Notes under the pieces: generated by a model
Databases searched by the model: none
Told to the model about the DNA's origin: nothing
Seen by the model: the letters and a program-made list of their open reading frames with translations, nothing else
Made by a program: the position numbers and the translations under genes
Assembly: GCA_027019265.1 (NCBI GenBank)
Contig: JALUWX010000044.1
Location: 1 to 64,000, forward strand
Source of the DNA: Phycisphaerales bacterium
GTDB lineage: Bacteria > Planctomycetota > Phycisphaerae > Phycisphaerales > UBA1924
DNA: 64,000 bases
Direction: 5' to 3'
Part shown: positions 41,441-50,508 of the stretch, piece by piece
Layout of the letters: each line of letters starts with the position of its first letter
How positions within the stretch are numbered: the first letter of the stretch is position 1

Positions 41441-42532
41441 TCAGACCGGTCTCCGGTAGTGGAGCTCGACGTCGTCCCCGACGCGTTTGGTCCGGAGCAG
41501 CTTGAACCGGGTCATCTTGGAGAGGTCCGTAAGCTCGTGACCGCCCGCGCAGGGCTTGGCTTCGGGATCGCTCATGATCCCCGGCGCGAGGTGGACGAGC
41601 GCATCGTCCACGAGCTGGGCTTCGAGGAGCGATCCGAGCAGGGTCGGGCCGGGCTCGATGAGCGCGATCGAGATCCCGTATCTCGTGTGGAGCATTTTGA
41701 ACGTTCGGCGGAGATCGAGCCGGTCCCCCTTGCGCTCGCACATCGCGACCTCGACATCGGAGGCGGTGATCTTGTCGGGCTCGGCCGTGCAGATGATGGT
41801 TTTGTGGTCCTTCGCGCTCTGCGCGAGCTGGGAGTTCGGGTCGAACCGCCCGTTGGTATCGAGCACGACCCGGATGGGGGACCTCCGGACCCGGCGCACC
41901 CCGCGCACCGTGAGCATGGGGTCGTCGTGGAGCGCGGTCCCGACCCCAACGATGATCGCATCGACACAGGTCCGGAGCCGATGGACGCGCCGCCGGGTGT
42001 CCTCGGCCGTGATCCATTGGCTCTCCCCCGTGCGCGTCGCGATGCGCCCGTCGATGGTCTGCGCCCACTTCGCGATGACCCACGGGAGCCCGGTCAGACT
42101 GGTGTGGACGAACGGATCCGAGATCGCGATCGCGAGATCGGAGTCATCCACGAATGCGCACGAGATCCCGGCTTTCTCCAGGATCTCCTTCCCTCCCCCG
42201 GACTGATCGCACGGATCGGGACGCGCGGCGATGACATGCTTGATCCCGGACTCGATGATCGCATCGGTGCACGGGGGCTGCTTCCCGTGGTGACAGCAGG
42301 GCTCGAGGGTGCAGTAGATGGTCGCGCCAGTGATGTCGTGACCACGGACCTTGGCCCGCGCGATCGCTTCGCGCTCCGCGTGGAGCCCGCCGAACTTCTG
42401 ATGGTGCCCGATCCCGAGGACCTTGGCATCCTTCACGATGACGGCCCCCACCATCGGGTTCGGGGTGGTGTCACCAAAGGCACGGATCGCCGCTCGCGCG
42501 GCCCGGTTCAGAATCGATCGGTCGTGGGTCAT
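41441..42532 (-). CDS. ribD: Bifunctional riboflavin biosynthesis deaminase/reductase
   Basis: 363 residues. The N-terminal deaminase domain has HAE (His51, Glu53) and CTLEPCCHHGKQPPC (Cys79, Cys88) for zinc; the C-terminal reductase domain has VIAKWAQTIDGRIATRTGESQWIT and VDAIIVGVGTALHDDPMLTVR. It catalyses the second and third steps of riboflavin synthesis. The final part ends in a short LHYRRPV. Other rib genes are not in the window. The RNase HII-like gene upstream on the same strand, 20 bases away, may be co-transcribed. Confidence 0.96.
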   Translation of the reverse strand: MTHDRSILNRAARAAIRAFGDTTPNPMVGAVIVKDAKVLGIGHHQKFGGLHAEREAIARAKVRGHDITGATIYCTLEPCCHHGKQPPCTDAIIESGIKHVIAARPDPCDQSGGGKEILEKAGISCAFVDDSDLAIAISDPFVHTSLTGLPWVIAKWAQTIDGRIATRTGESQWITAEDTRRRVHRLRTCVDAIIVGVGTALHDDPMLTVRGVRRVRRSPIRVVLDTNGRFDPNSQLAQSAKDHKTIICTAEPDKITASDVEVAMCERKGDRLDLRRTFKMLHTRYGISIALIEPGPTLLGSLLEAQLVDDALVHLAPGIMSDPEAKPCAGGHELTDLSKMTRFKLLRTKRVGDDVELHYRRPV

Positions 42533-42552
42533 CGAACGATCCTACCAGAGAT

Positions 42553-43509
42553 TCAGGCATTTCGGATGAGGGTGGATCGATCGACTCCCTGGATCAGGGA
42601 TTCTGCATCCTTGAGCCAGCGGCGCGCGTCCTGGACATAGCCGGCCGTCGGTTTGATCTCGGGGATCCGGGACGACCAATACCGATTGAACCGCATCATC
42701 ATCAGCTCGCGCACGTACTTCGCGCTCATCGACGCGAGCGCGACGGGGAAGTACGCATCCTCCGCTTTCGAGATCAGCACGACCCCGAGCTCGTCCCCGA
42801 TCCCGTAGCGGCTCGCGCGTTGTGATTCTTCGAGGGTTTCGATCGAACCCCACACGCGCGAGAGCAGTCGCGCGTAATGAGTGCGCCCGCTCTGACGATC
42901 GATCGTCACCCGGGTGTGGGTGATATCCGGGGTCGTCTTGACACGTTGCAGGTGCTCGACGAGCATCACGCTCGTTGTTGCGGCCTTTGTCCCGTGCTCC
43001 TGGACGAGCGCGTTGAACTTACTGACCCCCATCGCGCCGACCCGGATGGATGCGAGTTCAATCCCTTTCTTCTCCATGAGGGTCCGGAGGGACGCGGAGT
43101 CGATCTTGAGCAGCCCCGGGTCGTTCCCCACGGGGAGCGGGATCGGGTCCCCCTGGAACCATGGTTCGTCCCCCACCGCGACCCCGAGCGCGCCGAAGAG
43201 TTCGATATCGGACTCGGGGATGGATCCCTTGGTCCCGAGCATGGCGAGAACGCCGCGCTCCAGATGCGTGAGGGGGTGGGTCTTCGTACTGGAGTTCGCG
43301 CCCTTGAGCGTTTTGGAGTCGGCGAAGACGATCCGTCCCTTCGATTCCTTCCGGGTCCGCGCGATGTGCTCGCTCAGAAGCGCCCAGATATCCGGCGCGC
43401 CATCCCCTGGGGACCATGAATCGAGTTTCAGGGACGCGCAGGAGACACAGAGGGGCCCGAGCATGGGGCCGTATCCCGCTTCGTCGATCCCTGAGAAGAG
43501 CAATGGCAC
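42553..43509 (-). CDS. Ribonuclease HII-like protein with altered active-site motif
   Basis: About 318 residues from GTG 43509 (GGAG eight bases upstream); ordinary RNase HII is about 200. Acidic active-site elements are present: GIDEAGYGP (Asp9, Glu10), FADSKTL, VTIDRQSG and the KAEDAYFPVALASMSAKYVRE block matching the family's K-D-x-x-Y-P-x-x-A-A-S-x-A-K-x-x-R-D. The GRG loop that reads the RNA-DNA junction is GYG here. A large insert of roughly 100 residues lies between the second and third motif. It probably nicks or degrades RNA in RNA/DNA hybrids, but specificity could differ. Confidence 0.8.
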   Translation of the reverse strand: MPLLFSGIDEAGYGPMLGPLCVSCASLKLDSWSPGDGAPDIWALLSEHIARTRKESKGRIVFADSKTLKGANSSTKTHPLTHLERGVLAMLGTKGSIPESDIELFGALGVAVGDEPWFQGDPIPLPVGNDPGLLKIDSASLRTLMEKKGIELASIRVGAMGVSKFNALVQEHGTKAATTSVMLVEHLQRVKTTPDITHTRVTIDRQSGRTHYARLLSRVWGSIETLEESQRASRYGIGDELGVVLISKAEDAYFPVALASMSAKYVRELMMMRFNRYWSSRIPEIKPTAGYVQDARRWLKDAESLIQGVDRSTLIRNA

Positions 43510-43723
43510 TGAGAACACTCCGGATGTGGGGATCAGGTTTAGGAAGTGTGAAGACCGATTCTTCTCGGTCGTCGAGCCGGTACAGACCAATCAATCGGAG
43601 CCCCCCGTACGGAGGAGAAGCGCTTCCGGGTCTACTCCGGAGTCTATGGGTCCGATGAGCGTGACACGAGCGCGAATGTTCCGCGCCATCCAAGGGACCA
43701 CCCATCGCACTGAGGACCACGCC

Positions 43724-46507
43724 GTGCCCACCAACACCCGCAACGATATCAGGACGCGTCGCGTCATTCCCGCTCTCACCCCTCTCGCGCTCGTGCTGGC
43801 CGCGGGGCTGACAGGTTGTGGTGAAACCACGACCGTGCGATCGAACTCGCATTTCACGCCGACGAGCAAGAACTCCGAGTTCTCCGCTGAGGGGAAGGCT
43901 TCGCTCGCGAATATCGCGATCGATCCGGCTCAAGCCGAGAGCCCCTACACGGGTTCCGACTATGTCGCTGAGGGTTCCGAGTTCGAGCTTCCCCAGCAAT
44001 GGGTGTCTGAAGCCCGTGAATCGACGGCCGACATCCGTTACCAACGTGCTTACGCCCAGTCCATGCAGGTCGGTGCGGACGCGAACTACACCGAAGCCCT
44101 CGCCGGCGCGGATGCGGAACTCCAGGACGGCTTCGTGTCTCGTGACACGGGGTACGCCGACGCTGTCCGGACGGAGTCGATCTACAACGCGCGTATCGAC
44201 CAGATGCAGACCGAGATCCAAGCTCGGGGTGTGGAAGCCAACGCGGAGTTCCAGCGCCAGGAGCGTTTCCTGAGCGCTTCCGTGTCCGAATGGCAAGCGG
44301 AGATCGAGCGGATGCGCACCAAGTCCGAGCGTGACTGGGCGGCGTCCCTTGCTGAGCACGACCGGATGCTCGCGACCTACCAGGCCGTCCAAGAGCGCGG
44401 TCAGGCCGAGATCAACGGGATGGTCCAGACGGCGGAGTTGACCGAGGATCGTGCGGTTGAGAAGGTCCAGACCCTTCGCGCCCAAGCGAGTTCGGTCGCG
44501 CAAGAAACCGCAGCCGAGGTGTCGAAGATCAATCAGCTGATCTCGACCACCGCTGAGCAGACCCAAGCGAGTGTTTCGGAGCTCCGTCAGCGCGCCGAAT
44601 CGCTGGATTCGGAGTTCAGCTCCGAGATCGCGACCCTTGGCGCCAAGGCCGACCAGTTCGAGGCCTCCGATGCCGATGCGAACTACAAGCTCGAAGCGGA
44701 AGCGGCGCAGGTGAACTACGAGACCTCGCTCGCGAGCGCCGAGGACATGCGCATGCAAGCGGAGGAGCGTGCGACGCGCGATCGCGCCGAGCTCGAACGA
44801 CTGACGAGCGATGCGAACGCCGCGCTCGAATCCTCGAAGACCTCGTACGAGGAAGCACGGAAGTGGATCGCGGGTCACTACTCCAACGCGATCGCTGATG
44901 TCGATTTCTCGATGGCCCGCGCCGACCATGTGGAGTACACGGCGCGCAGCGCCTTTGTGAAGGCCGAGACCGACGCGCGTGTCGCCGCCCTCGTGAAGCA
45001 AGCGGAGCACGACGAAGCGATCAGCGAAGCGGAGCTCGCGAAGATCCAAGCGGAATCCCTCGCGGAAGCCCGCCGGATCCAGGCAGAATACGCCAAGGAG
45101 TTCGCCGCTCAAGCAAAGAAGGGTTCCGTCGAGATCCCCTCGAACTCCCAGGAGCGCCCCAGCGGCGCTTCCGAGGGCGATGAGGTCCCGACGTTCAAGA
45201 CCGCGGATGCCAAGCCCGTCCACGTGGACCCGGACCGCGTCGCGAACTTCAAGATCGAGCTCGCCAAAGCCAGCAAGATCCGTCGCGATGCGGACTCAGC
45301 TCGTCTGAAGGCCGTCGCCGCCCGTGACGCGGAGATGGCCAAGTTCCAGGATTGGTGGAACGGGAAGCAGTCCGAGTTCAACACGGCGATCGCTTCGGCG
45401 AACGCGTTCCAGCAGAAGTCCGACGCTGAGGTTTCGCGCCTCATCACCCGCGCCGATTCGATGATCGCCGCGGCGGAGACCGAGCTCGCCCGCGCCCTCG
45501 TGGAAGCGGAATCCGGGCGCACCGAGGTCCTCGCGACGATCGAAACGCTCCGCGGCAACGCGAGCACGCTCGACAAAAAGCGCGCCGCGCAGGTCAAGCA
45601 GCTCTTCGCTCAGGCTGATGCCACCGCCCGGATCGGTGAGTCGAAGGTCGCTTCGCTCAAGGTCCAGCGCGACGCCGTCGCGCGTCGCGGCGAAGCCAAG
45701 AGCGCCCAGCTCCTCGCTGAGGCCTCCTCGCTCGAGCAGTCCCAGCGCGCCGTGGTTGCTCAGATGAACGAGGAGATCAACGGCGCCCGCAAGATCCTTG
45801 ACGCCGAGCTCGCGCGTCTGGACCAGGCGACCAAGTCGTACGTCGCGATCGCTGAAGCGAACTACAACGAAGGGATCGCGATGGCCGATGCGTTCGAGCG
45901 TATCTCGATCGCGAACACCTCGGAGCTGACGGCGCGTCACATCGCGTCCCGTCAGCAGGCCGACGCGGACATCGCGTACATGCAGCGGGTTGCCCAAGCG
46001 GGTCAGCTCAAGCGTGACGCCGCCGTCACCCGTCTGTACGCGGAAGCGGACAAGGAGCTCGCGTTCCGTCAGGCGCAGGACATCGCCGCGCGTGGTTCGA
46101 TCAACGCCGATCACGCGATCGCGTTGGCCGGCGCCGAGCGTGAGTTCGCCGTCGCCGATGCCCGTGACGCCGGGGTCCGCTCGCGCTTCGATCACCGGGT
46201 CGCGATGACCCAGTCCGATCGCAACCGCGCCTACGCGGAGCTCTACGCGAGCTCGCAGGACCAGATCGCGCGGACCGAGATCGCTCAGGCGCAGGCGCAG
46301 ACCTACTCCGAGCTCTCCCTCGCGGCCCTCGAGCGTCTGAACACGACGGCCAAGTCGTTCTCGCTGACGGCTCAGCGCAACTGGGACTCGCGCCTCGCGA
46401 TGCCCACCAACGCGCCGAGCTACGAGTCGATCGTCCCCCTGACGAACGACAACCCCCTGAGCAACGACTTCTCGACCTTCGCGAACGTCGAAACCGACAC
46501 GGAATAA
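43724..46507 (+). CDS. Large coiled-coil lipoprotein, unknown function
   Basis: 927 residues from GTG 43724, chosen because TGAGGA lies seven bases upstream and a lipoprotein signal follows (TPLALVLAAGLTG-C32). The mature chain is almost entirely Ala/Glu/Gln/Arg/Lys-rich helix (for example AEVSKINQLISTTAEQTQASVSELRQRAESL), predicted as a long coiled coil, broken by a Pro/Ser-rich hinge near residues 470-500 (KGSVEIPSNSQERPSGASEGDEVP). The C-terminal about 25 residues are not helical (MPTNAPSYESIVPL). No enzyme motif. Gene-length and codon use look normal and highly expressed. Probably a long fibrous envelope protein spanning or tethering cell-envelope layers. Confidence 0.8.
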   Translation: MPTNTRNDIRTRRVIPALTPLALVLAAGLTGCGETTTVRSNSHFTPTSKNSEFSAEGKASLANIAIDPAQAESPYTGSDYVAEGSEFELPQQWVSEARESTADIRYQRAYAQSMQVGADANYTEALAGADAELQDGFVSRDTGYADAVRTESIYNARIDQMQTEIQARGVEANAEFQRQERFLSASVSEWQAEIERMRTKSERDWAASLAEHDRMLATYQAVQERGQAEINGMVQTAELTEDRAVEKVQTLRAQASSVAQETAAEVSKINQLISTTAEQTQASVSELRQRAESLDSEFSSEIATLGAKADQFEASDADANYKLEAEAAQVNYETSLASAEDMRMQAEERATRDRAELERLTSDANAALESSKTSYEEARKWIAGHYSNAIADVDFSMARADHVEYTARSAFVKAETDARVAALVKQAEHDEAISEAELAKIQAESLAEARRIQAEYAKEFAAQAKKGSVEIPSNSQERPSGASEGDEVPTFKTADAKPVHVDPDRVANFKIELAKASKIRRDADSARLKAVAARDAEMAKFQDWWNGKQSEFNTAIASANAFQQKSDAEVSRLITRADSMIAAAETELARALVEAESGRTEVLATIETLRGNASTLDKKRAAQVKQLFAQADATARIGESKVASLKVQRDAVARRGEAKSAQLLAEASSLEQSQRAVVAQMNEEINGARKILDAELARLDQATKSYVAIAEANYNEGIAMADAFERISIANTSELTARHIASRQQADADIAYMQRVAQAGQLKRDAAVTRLYAEADKELAFRQAQDIAARGSINADHAIALAGAEREFAVADARDAGVRSRFDHRVAMTQSDRNRAYAELYASSQDQIARTEIAQAQAQTYSELSLAALERLNTTAKSFSLTAQRNWDSRLAMPTNAPSYESIVPLTNDNPLSNDFSTFANVETDTE

Positions 46508-46537
46508 GCCCCGTCCGGATACCCCGACCCTCAACAA

Positions 46538-46572
46538 CCGCCCGCGCGTCACGCCGGGCGGTTTTCTTCTTT
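46538..46572 (+). terminator. Rho-independent terminator of the coiled-coil lipoprotein gene
   Basis: Stem CCGCCCG (46538-46544) / CGGGCGG (46555-46561), then TTTTCTTCTTTT. Strong U-tract on +. Confidence 0.85.
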
Positions 46573-46604
46573 TGTGAATGCCAACCGGATGCGTCAACGG
46601 AATG

Positions 46605-46637
46605 AAAGACGGAGCCCGATGGGCTCCGTCTTTCTGA
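46605..46637 (-). terminator. Terminator downstream of tRNA-Leu
   Basis: Perfect 13-base stem AAAGACGGAGCCC (46605-46617) / GGGCTCCGTCTTT (46621-46633), three-base loop GAT. It lies just past the 3' end of the minus-strand tRNA. Confidence 0.75.
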
Positions 46638-46646
46638 TCGTTCAAT

Positions 46647-46731
46647 GCGGATGAGAGGGCTCGAACCTCCACGGGGTTTTACCCCCACTAGGACCTGAAC
46701 CTAGCGCGTCTGCCAATTCCGCCACATCCGC
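46647..46731 (-). tRNA. tRNA-Leu, anticodon CAG
   Basis: 85 bases on the minus strand. Acceptor stem GCGGATG/CATCCGC with discriminator A; D-arm GGCGGAATTGGCAGACGC; anticodon stem CTAGG/CCTAG with loop TTCAGGT, so the anticodon is CAG at 46697-46695; long class II variable arm (GGGGGTAAAACCCC), as expected for Leu; T-arm GGAGG/CCTCT with TTCGAAC. The CCA end is not encoded. It reads CUG codons. Confidence 0.96.
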
Positions 46732-46735
46732 GGCA

Positions 46736-46758
46736 GGGGGAGATCATTGACCTCCCCC
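46736..46758 (-). other. Hairpin between recA and tRNA-Leu
   Basis: Arms GGGGGAG (46736-46742) and CTCCCCC (46752-46758) with a nine-base loop, no T-run. It may be a weak terminator or an RNA-processing site if recA and the tRNA share a transcript. Confidence 0.35.
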
Positions 46759-46813
46759 GCGCTGTTGGCAAGCCCCGAACCGAAGCGCAACACTCCCTCA
46801 GGGCTCAGCTCGA

Positions 46814-47911
46814 TCAGGCTTCGGCGAACTCGGGCTCTTCAGCACCCTCCGCTTCGGGGGTGTCCGCCTTCTTCCGGTTCGGGAGACGCGCGTCGAGCAC
46901 ACCCTCACGGATCTCCTTGAACAGATCCGGGTTCTCGCGCAGGAAGTCCTTGGAGTTCTCGCGCCCCTGTCCGAGACGGACCTCGCCGTAGGAGTACCAC
47001 GCGCCGGACTTGTCCACGACCTTGTCCTCGACGGCCATATCCAGCAGGTCGCCGGTAATCGAGATCCCCTCGTTGAACATGATGTCGAACTCCGCTTGAC
47101 GGAAGGGGGGCGCGACCTTGTTCTTCACGACCCGGACGCGCACGTGGTTCCCCACCGCTTCGTCCCCGACCTTGATCGATCCGGTCCGACGGATATCGAG
47201 ACGGACGGAGGAGTAGAACTTGAGCGCCCGGCCACCCGGGGTGGTCTCGGGGGACCCGAACATGACACCGATCTTCTCACGGATCTGGTTGATGAAGATG
47301 ACCGTGCAGTTGGAGCGCGCGATGACACCCGTGAGCTTGCGCATCGCTTGGGACATCAGACGCGCTTGGAGACCGACGACGGAATCGCCCATGTCCCCCT
47401 CGATTTCCGCTCTCGGGATGAGGGCCGCGACGGAGTCCACCACGATCACATCGACGGCGTTGGAACGGACGAGGAGCTCACAGATCTCCAGCGCCTGCTC
47501 CCCCGTGTCGGGTTGGGACACGAGCAGGTCGTCGATGTTGACCCCGATCTTGCGCGCCCAGGACGGATCGAGCGCGTGCTCCGCATCGATGAAGGCGGCG
47601 ACCCCCCCCGCTTTCTGCGCGTGCGCCAGGGTCGTGAGCGCGAGCGTGGTTTTACCGGATGATTCAGGGCCGAAGATCTCGACGATGCGACCCCTCGGGA
47701 TCCCCTTCCCCCCCAGCGCCAGGTCCAGACTCAGCGCCCCGGTCGAGATCCCCGGGATGTTGTTGTACGACTCTTCGTCGAGCCGCATGATCGAGCCCTT
47801 CCCGAAGGCCTTATCGATCTGCGCGAGGGCGCGGTCGAGGGCTTGCTTCTTCTGGGGATCAGTCTCGGGTGCGGCGACTTCGACAGCGCTCTTGGCTTTG
47901 GTCTTTGCCAT
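46814..47911 (-). CDS. recA: Recombinase RecA
   Basis: 365 residues, full length. RecA forms filaments on single-stranded DNA for homologous recombination and SOS induction. Walker A GPESSGKT is at residues 81-88; [22 protein letters not shown] (Walker B), the L1 region ([15 protein letters not shown]) and [11 protein letters not shown] follow. ATG 47911 ([14 protein letters not shown]) with AAAGGG upstream is preferred; an open frame extends further but lacks family similarity. A promoter is visible about 180 bases upstream. Confidence 0.98.
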   Translation of the reverse strand: MAKTKAKSAVEVAAPETDPQKKQALDRALAQIDKAFGKGSIMRLDEESYNNIPGISTGALSLDLALGGKGIPRGRIVEIFGPESSGKTTLALTTLAHAQKAGGVAAFIDAEHALDPSWARKIGVNIDDLLVSQPDTGEQALEICELLVRSNAVDVIVVDSVAALIPRAEIEGDMGDSVVGLQARLMSQAMRKLTGVIARSNCTVIFINQIREKIGVMFGSPETTPGGRALKFYSSVRLDIRRTGSIKVGDEAVGNHVRVRVVKNKVAPPFRQAEFDIMFNEGISITGDLLDMAVEDKVVDKSGAWYSYGEVRLGQGRENSKDFLRENPDLFKEIREGVLDARLPNRKKADTPEAEGAEEPEFAEA

Positions 47912-48090
47912 GATGTCATGCCCTTTCAGGCTTACCACGTGGGGCCTCGGGCGCTGTTGGATCGGGTCTCGCTCGACCGGATCCGCAGCCTTGCGGGCAC
48001 GCGGGGATCGACGCAAATCGGTCGGTGTGAGGTCCATCCCACAAGTCCGTCCCGGCCGGGGGCGGCGTCGCGCGCGGGCCCGGCGAGACG

Positions 48091-48119
48091 AAGATATCAA
48101 ACCCCGAACACCCTGTCAA
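48091..48119 (-). promoter_or_regulatory. Predicted recA promoter
   Basis: On the minus strand: TTGACA (48119-48114), 17-base spacer, TATCTT (48096-48091). The -35 is a perfect consensus. Transcription would start near 48084, giving a leader of roughly 170 bases. CCCGAAC/GTTCGGG arms (48103-48109 and 48132-48138) flank the -35, with one arm inside the spacer. Confidence 0.6.
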
Positions 48120-48192
48120 TGTCAGGATCCGGTTCGGGACCGAAAAAATCCCGATTCAGCCCATCCAGTGGGTAAAAAAAGATCCCAAAGCC

Positions 48193-48750
48193 TCAGTCGT
48201 CATCATCCTCGTGCTCGATCGAGCGCGGGGTGCTGAGGGAAGCCGAAGGCGTGCTTGAGGACCCGATGGGTGCGTGGATCCCGTGGATGTGGACCAACTC
48301 ACCACCGAGGTGTCCAGCATTCATCAGCGAGACACATGCAACGGAGTACGAAGCGACCACCAAAGCGCCCCCGGCGATCCCGACCATCATCCGTTTCTTC
48401 TCGTTGATCTTCGCACCGACACCCCAGACCACGAGGAACACGATCGTCGCCGCGATGAACAGGTTCCGCGCGAGCTCCGCCGCTTCCTCGTGCTCGTGGA
48501 TCGCATCGTGGATGAGCTGGGACGATTCACCGACGATGTCCTCGGTCGCTTCACCCGTGAAGACCGCCGCGAATGCGCCGATGGTCCCGACGATGAGCAG
48601 CATCGCCGCGGACGCGAACCAGGTGTGGCGGCGTTTCTTGTCGATGATCGCGATCACCATGGGGATCCACGCGATTAAGAGGATCCCGATCGGGAAGTGC
48701 ACGACGATCGGATGGAGACCTTCGAGGGGTGGAATAGGAGGCAGATTCAT
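48193..48750 (-). CDS. DUF2231-type membrane protein
   Basis: 185 residues with four or five transmembrane helices. The start LPPIPPLEGLHPIVVHFPIGILLIAW contains the LHPxxVHFPI signature of DUF2231 proteins, whose His residues suggest heme or metal contact. A second His-rich loop reads IHDAIHEHEE, and the last helix is followed by a Ser/Asp-rich tail. AAAGGAG eight bases upstream decides ATG 48750. Function unknown; relatives sit with c-type cytochromes, but none is near. Confidence 0.75.
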   Translation of the reverse strand: MNLPPIPPLEGLHPIVVHFPIGILLIAWIPMVIAIIDKKRRHTWFASAAMLLIVGTIGAFAAVFTGEATEDIVGESSQLIHDAIHEHEEAAELARNLFIAATIVFLVVWGVGAKINEKKRMMVGIAGGALVVASYSVACVSLMNAGHLGGELVHIHGIHAPIGSSSTPSASLSTPRSIEHEDDDD

Positions 48751-48852
48751 GACGTCACTCCTTTCGATCAAGAGCAGACCAACGCCACTTTATTCAGGAT
48801 ATGAACATCCGTCTTTCGAGTTGAGCCCGGGAATCTCAAAAGAGATCCGGTC

Positions 48853-50424
48853 TCATCGAGATCCGCGCTTCCCGTAGAACCCGACGAGGTCATCGCGGAG
48901 CTTCTTGAGCTGGGTTTCGCGCATGTACATCATGTGACCCGCTTCGTAGTAGTGGGTTTCGACGTTCTCACGCACCTCGGGACGGAGGAACATGTGGTCC
49001 ACCGTCCAATCCGTTGCAAAGTACGGGGTCGCGAGGTCGTAGTACCCAGAAGCAATGAACACACGCATGCTCGGGATCTGGTGCATCACTCCCCGGAGAC
49101 GATCCGCGATGTTCAGGTACTGGTTGTCCCCGACCCCACGGAACGACCACGGCCAGACGTTCGTCAGGATCTCGTAACGCATGTCGCTCTCGTACCCGAG
49201 CTCCCGGCGGAGGTAATCGTTCATCGACTCCGTGTAGATCGAGCGGATCGCGGCGTAGGAGGGGTCGTAGTCATGAGATTCCCCGGCATCCTCCCGATCG
49301 CGCCCCTTGAACCTCGAGTCGAACCGGCCCACCGTGTACCCTTCGTCGCGCAGGACCTCCTTGGGGAACCGGGGCATGTTCACGCGCAGGTTGACGTCCT
49401 CGATGTAATCCTGATCGATCCCGAGGTACCCCGAGAGCTTCTTCGCGATGTCCTCACGCTCCTTGTCGCCCAGTCGATCCCCCTGCATCAGCGCGAGGGT
49501 GTAGTCGGTCATCGCGAACTCCTCGACTTCCTTCAGAAACGCGGGGAGCTCCATCCTCTGGTACTTGGAAGCCAGCTTCCCGTGGTAGTGCGAAGTCGCC
49601 GCGAACGAGGGGAGGAAGAGGGGGTAGGGGAGGTCGTTCCCGACATCGAACCGAGCCGTCGTGAAGTTGAGGATCGAGCTCACGAGCATGACCCCGTTGA
49701 GCGAGATCCCGTGCGAGCTCTGCAGTTCGTTCGCAAGACCGGCCGCGCGGGTCGTCCCGTAGGACTCGCCGGCGATGTACTTGGGGGACGACCATCGGTT
49801 GTCCCGACCCAGGAAAATCCGGATGAACTCAGCAACGGAGCGGATGTCCTCGTTCACCCCGTGAAAGTCCTTCGCGCTCGTCCCCTCCTCGGCGCGGGAG
49901 AACCCCGTCGAGACGGGGTCGATGAACACGAAGTCGGATTGATCGAGGAGCGAGTACTCGTTCTCGATCACCATGTGCGGAGGGGGACCCGGGTTCCCGA
50001 ACTCATCGATCGGCGCGACACGCTTGGGACCGAACACGCCCAGGTGGAGCCAGACGCTCGACGAGCCCGGCCCACCATTGAACGAGAAGGTCAGTGGGCG
50101 GGTGTACGGATCGGGGAACGTCGGTTCATCGCCCTCCCCCACCGCGCCGTTGGTCTTTCGGTACGAGATGTAGAACACCTTCGCCGTTGGTTCATTGTCC
50201 GAGTTCCGCGCAAGGGTCAACGTCCCGGCCGTCGCTTGGTAGTGGACCGTTGTGCCGTCGATCTCGACACTGTGGTACGTCACCGAGGGCTCCTCGGGGT
50301 ACGTGACATACGCCGGGGTCTCGGGCTTGGTCTCCTTGTCGTCCTGCGCAATCGCGGGACCAACGAGGAGCGCAAAGAGCGCGGCGACAAGGACAAACAC
50401 GACGGATCGGGGATTGGTGCTCAT
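48853..50424 (-). CDS. Secreted serine carboxypeptidase (peptidase S10)
   Basis: 523 residues. Signal peptide VVFVLVAALFALLVGPAIA-Q. The alpha/beta-hydrolase S10 elements are clear: TFSFNGGPGSSSVWLHLGVFGP (oxyanion), the nucleophile Ser in IAGESYGTTRAAG, Asp in ASGYYDLATPYFATDW, and His in YEAGHMMYMRET. S10 enzymes remove C-terminal residues at acidic pH. Bacterial members are secreted peptidases, consistent with a heterotrophic lifestyle. It is divergent from the carboxylase gene, with 84 bases between starts. Confidence 0.93.
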   Translation of the reverse strand: MSTNPRSVVFVLVAALFALLVGPAIAQDDKETKPETPAYVTYPEEPSVTYHSVEIDGTTVHYQATAGTLTLARNSDNEPTAKVFYISYRKTNGAVGEGDEPTFPDPYTRPLTFSFNGGPGSSSVWLHLGVFGPKRVAPIDEFGNPGPPPHMVIENEYSLLDQSDFVFIDPVSTGFSRAEEGTSAKDFHGVNEDIRSVAEFIRIFLGRDNRWSSPKYIAGESYGTTRAAGLANELQSSHGISLNGVMLVSSILNFTTARFDVGNDLPYPLFLPSFAATSHYHGKLASKYQRMELPAFLKEVEEFAMTDYTLALMQGDRLGDKEREDIAKKLSGYLGIDQDYIEDVNLRVNMPRFPKEVLRDEGYTVGRFDSRFKGRDREDAGESHDYDPSYAAIRSIYTESMNDYLRRELGYESDMRYEILTNVWPWSFRGVGDNQYLNIADRLRGVMHQIPSMRVFIASGYYDLATPYFATDWTVDHMFLRPEVRENVETHYYEAGHMMYMRETQLKKLRDDLVGFYGKRGSR

Positions 50425-50508
50425 GTCCCCAGTCTACCCGAGCGTTCGCCTTGTGTTGCACATACCCTTGGGTCCACGTTTCAACGCACAGAACCGGACG
50501 AATCCCCC

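Noticed and set aside
42914-43723. Upstream extension of the coiled-coil lipoprotein frame
   Set aside because: Antisense to the RNase HII-like gene. The lipoprotein signal and ribosome-binding site favour GTG 43724.
48934-50508. In-frame extension upstream of the carboxyltransferase gene
   Set aside because: Antisense to the S10 peptidase; Arg/His/Val-rich, and the family N-terminus begins at 50509.
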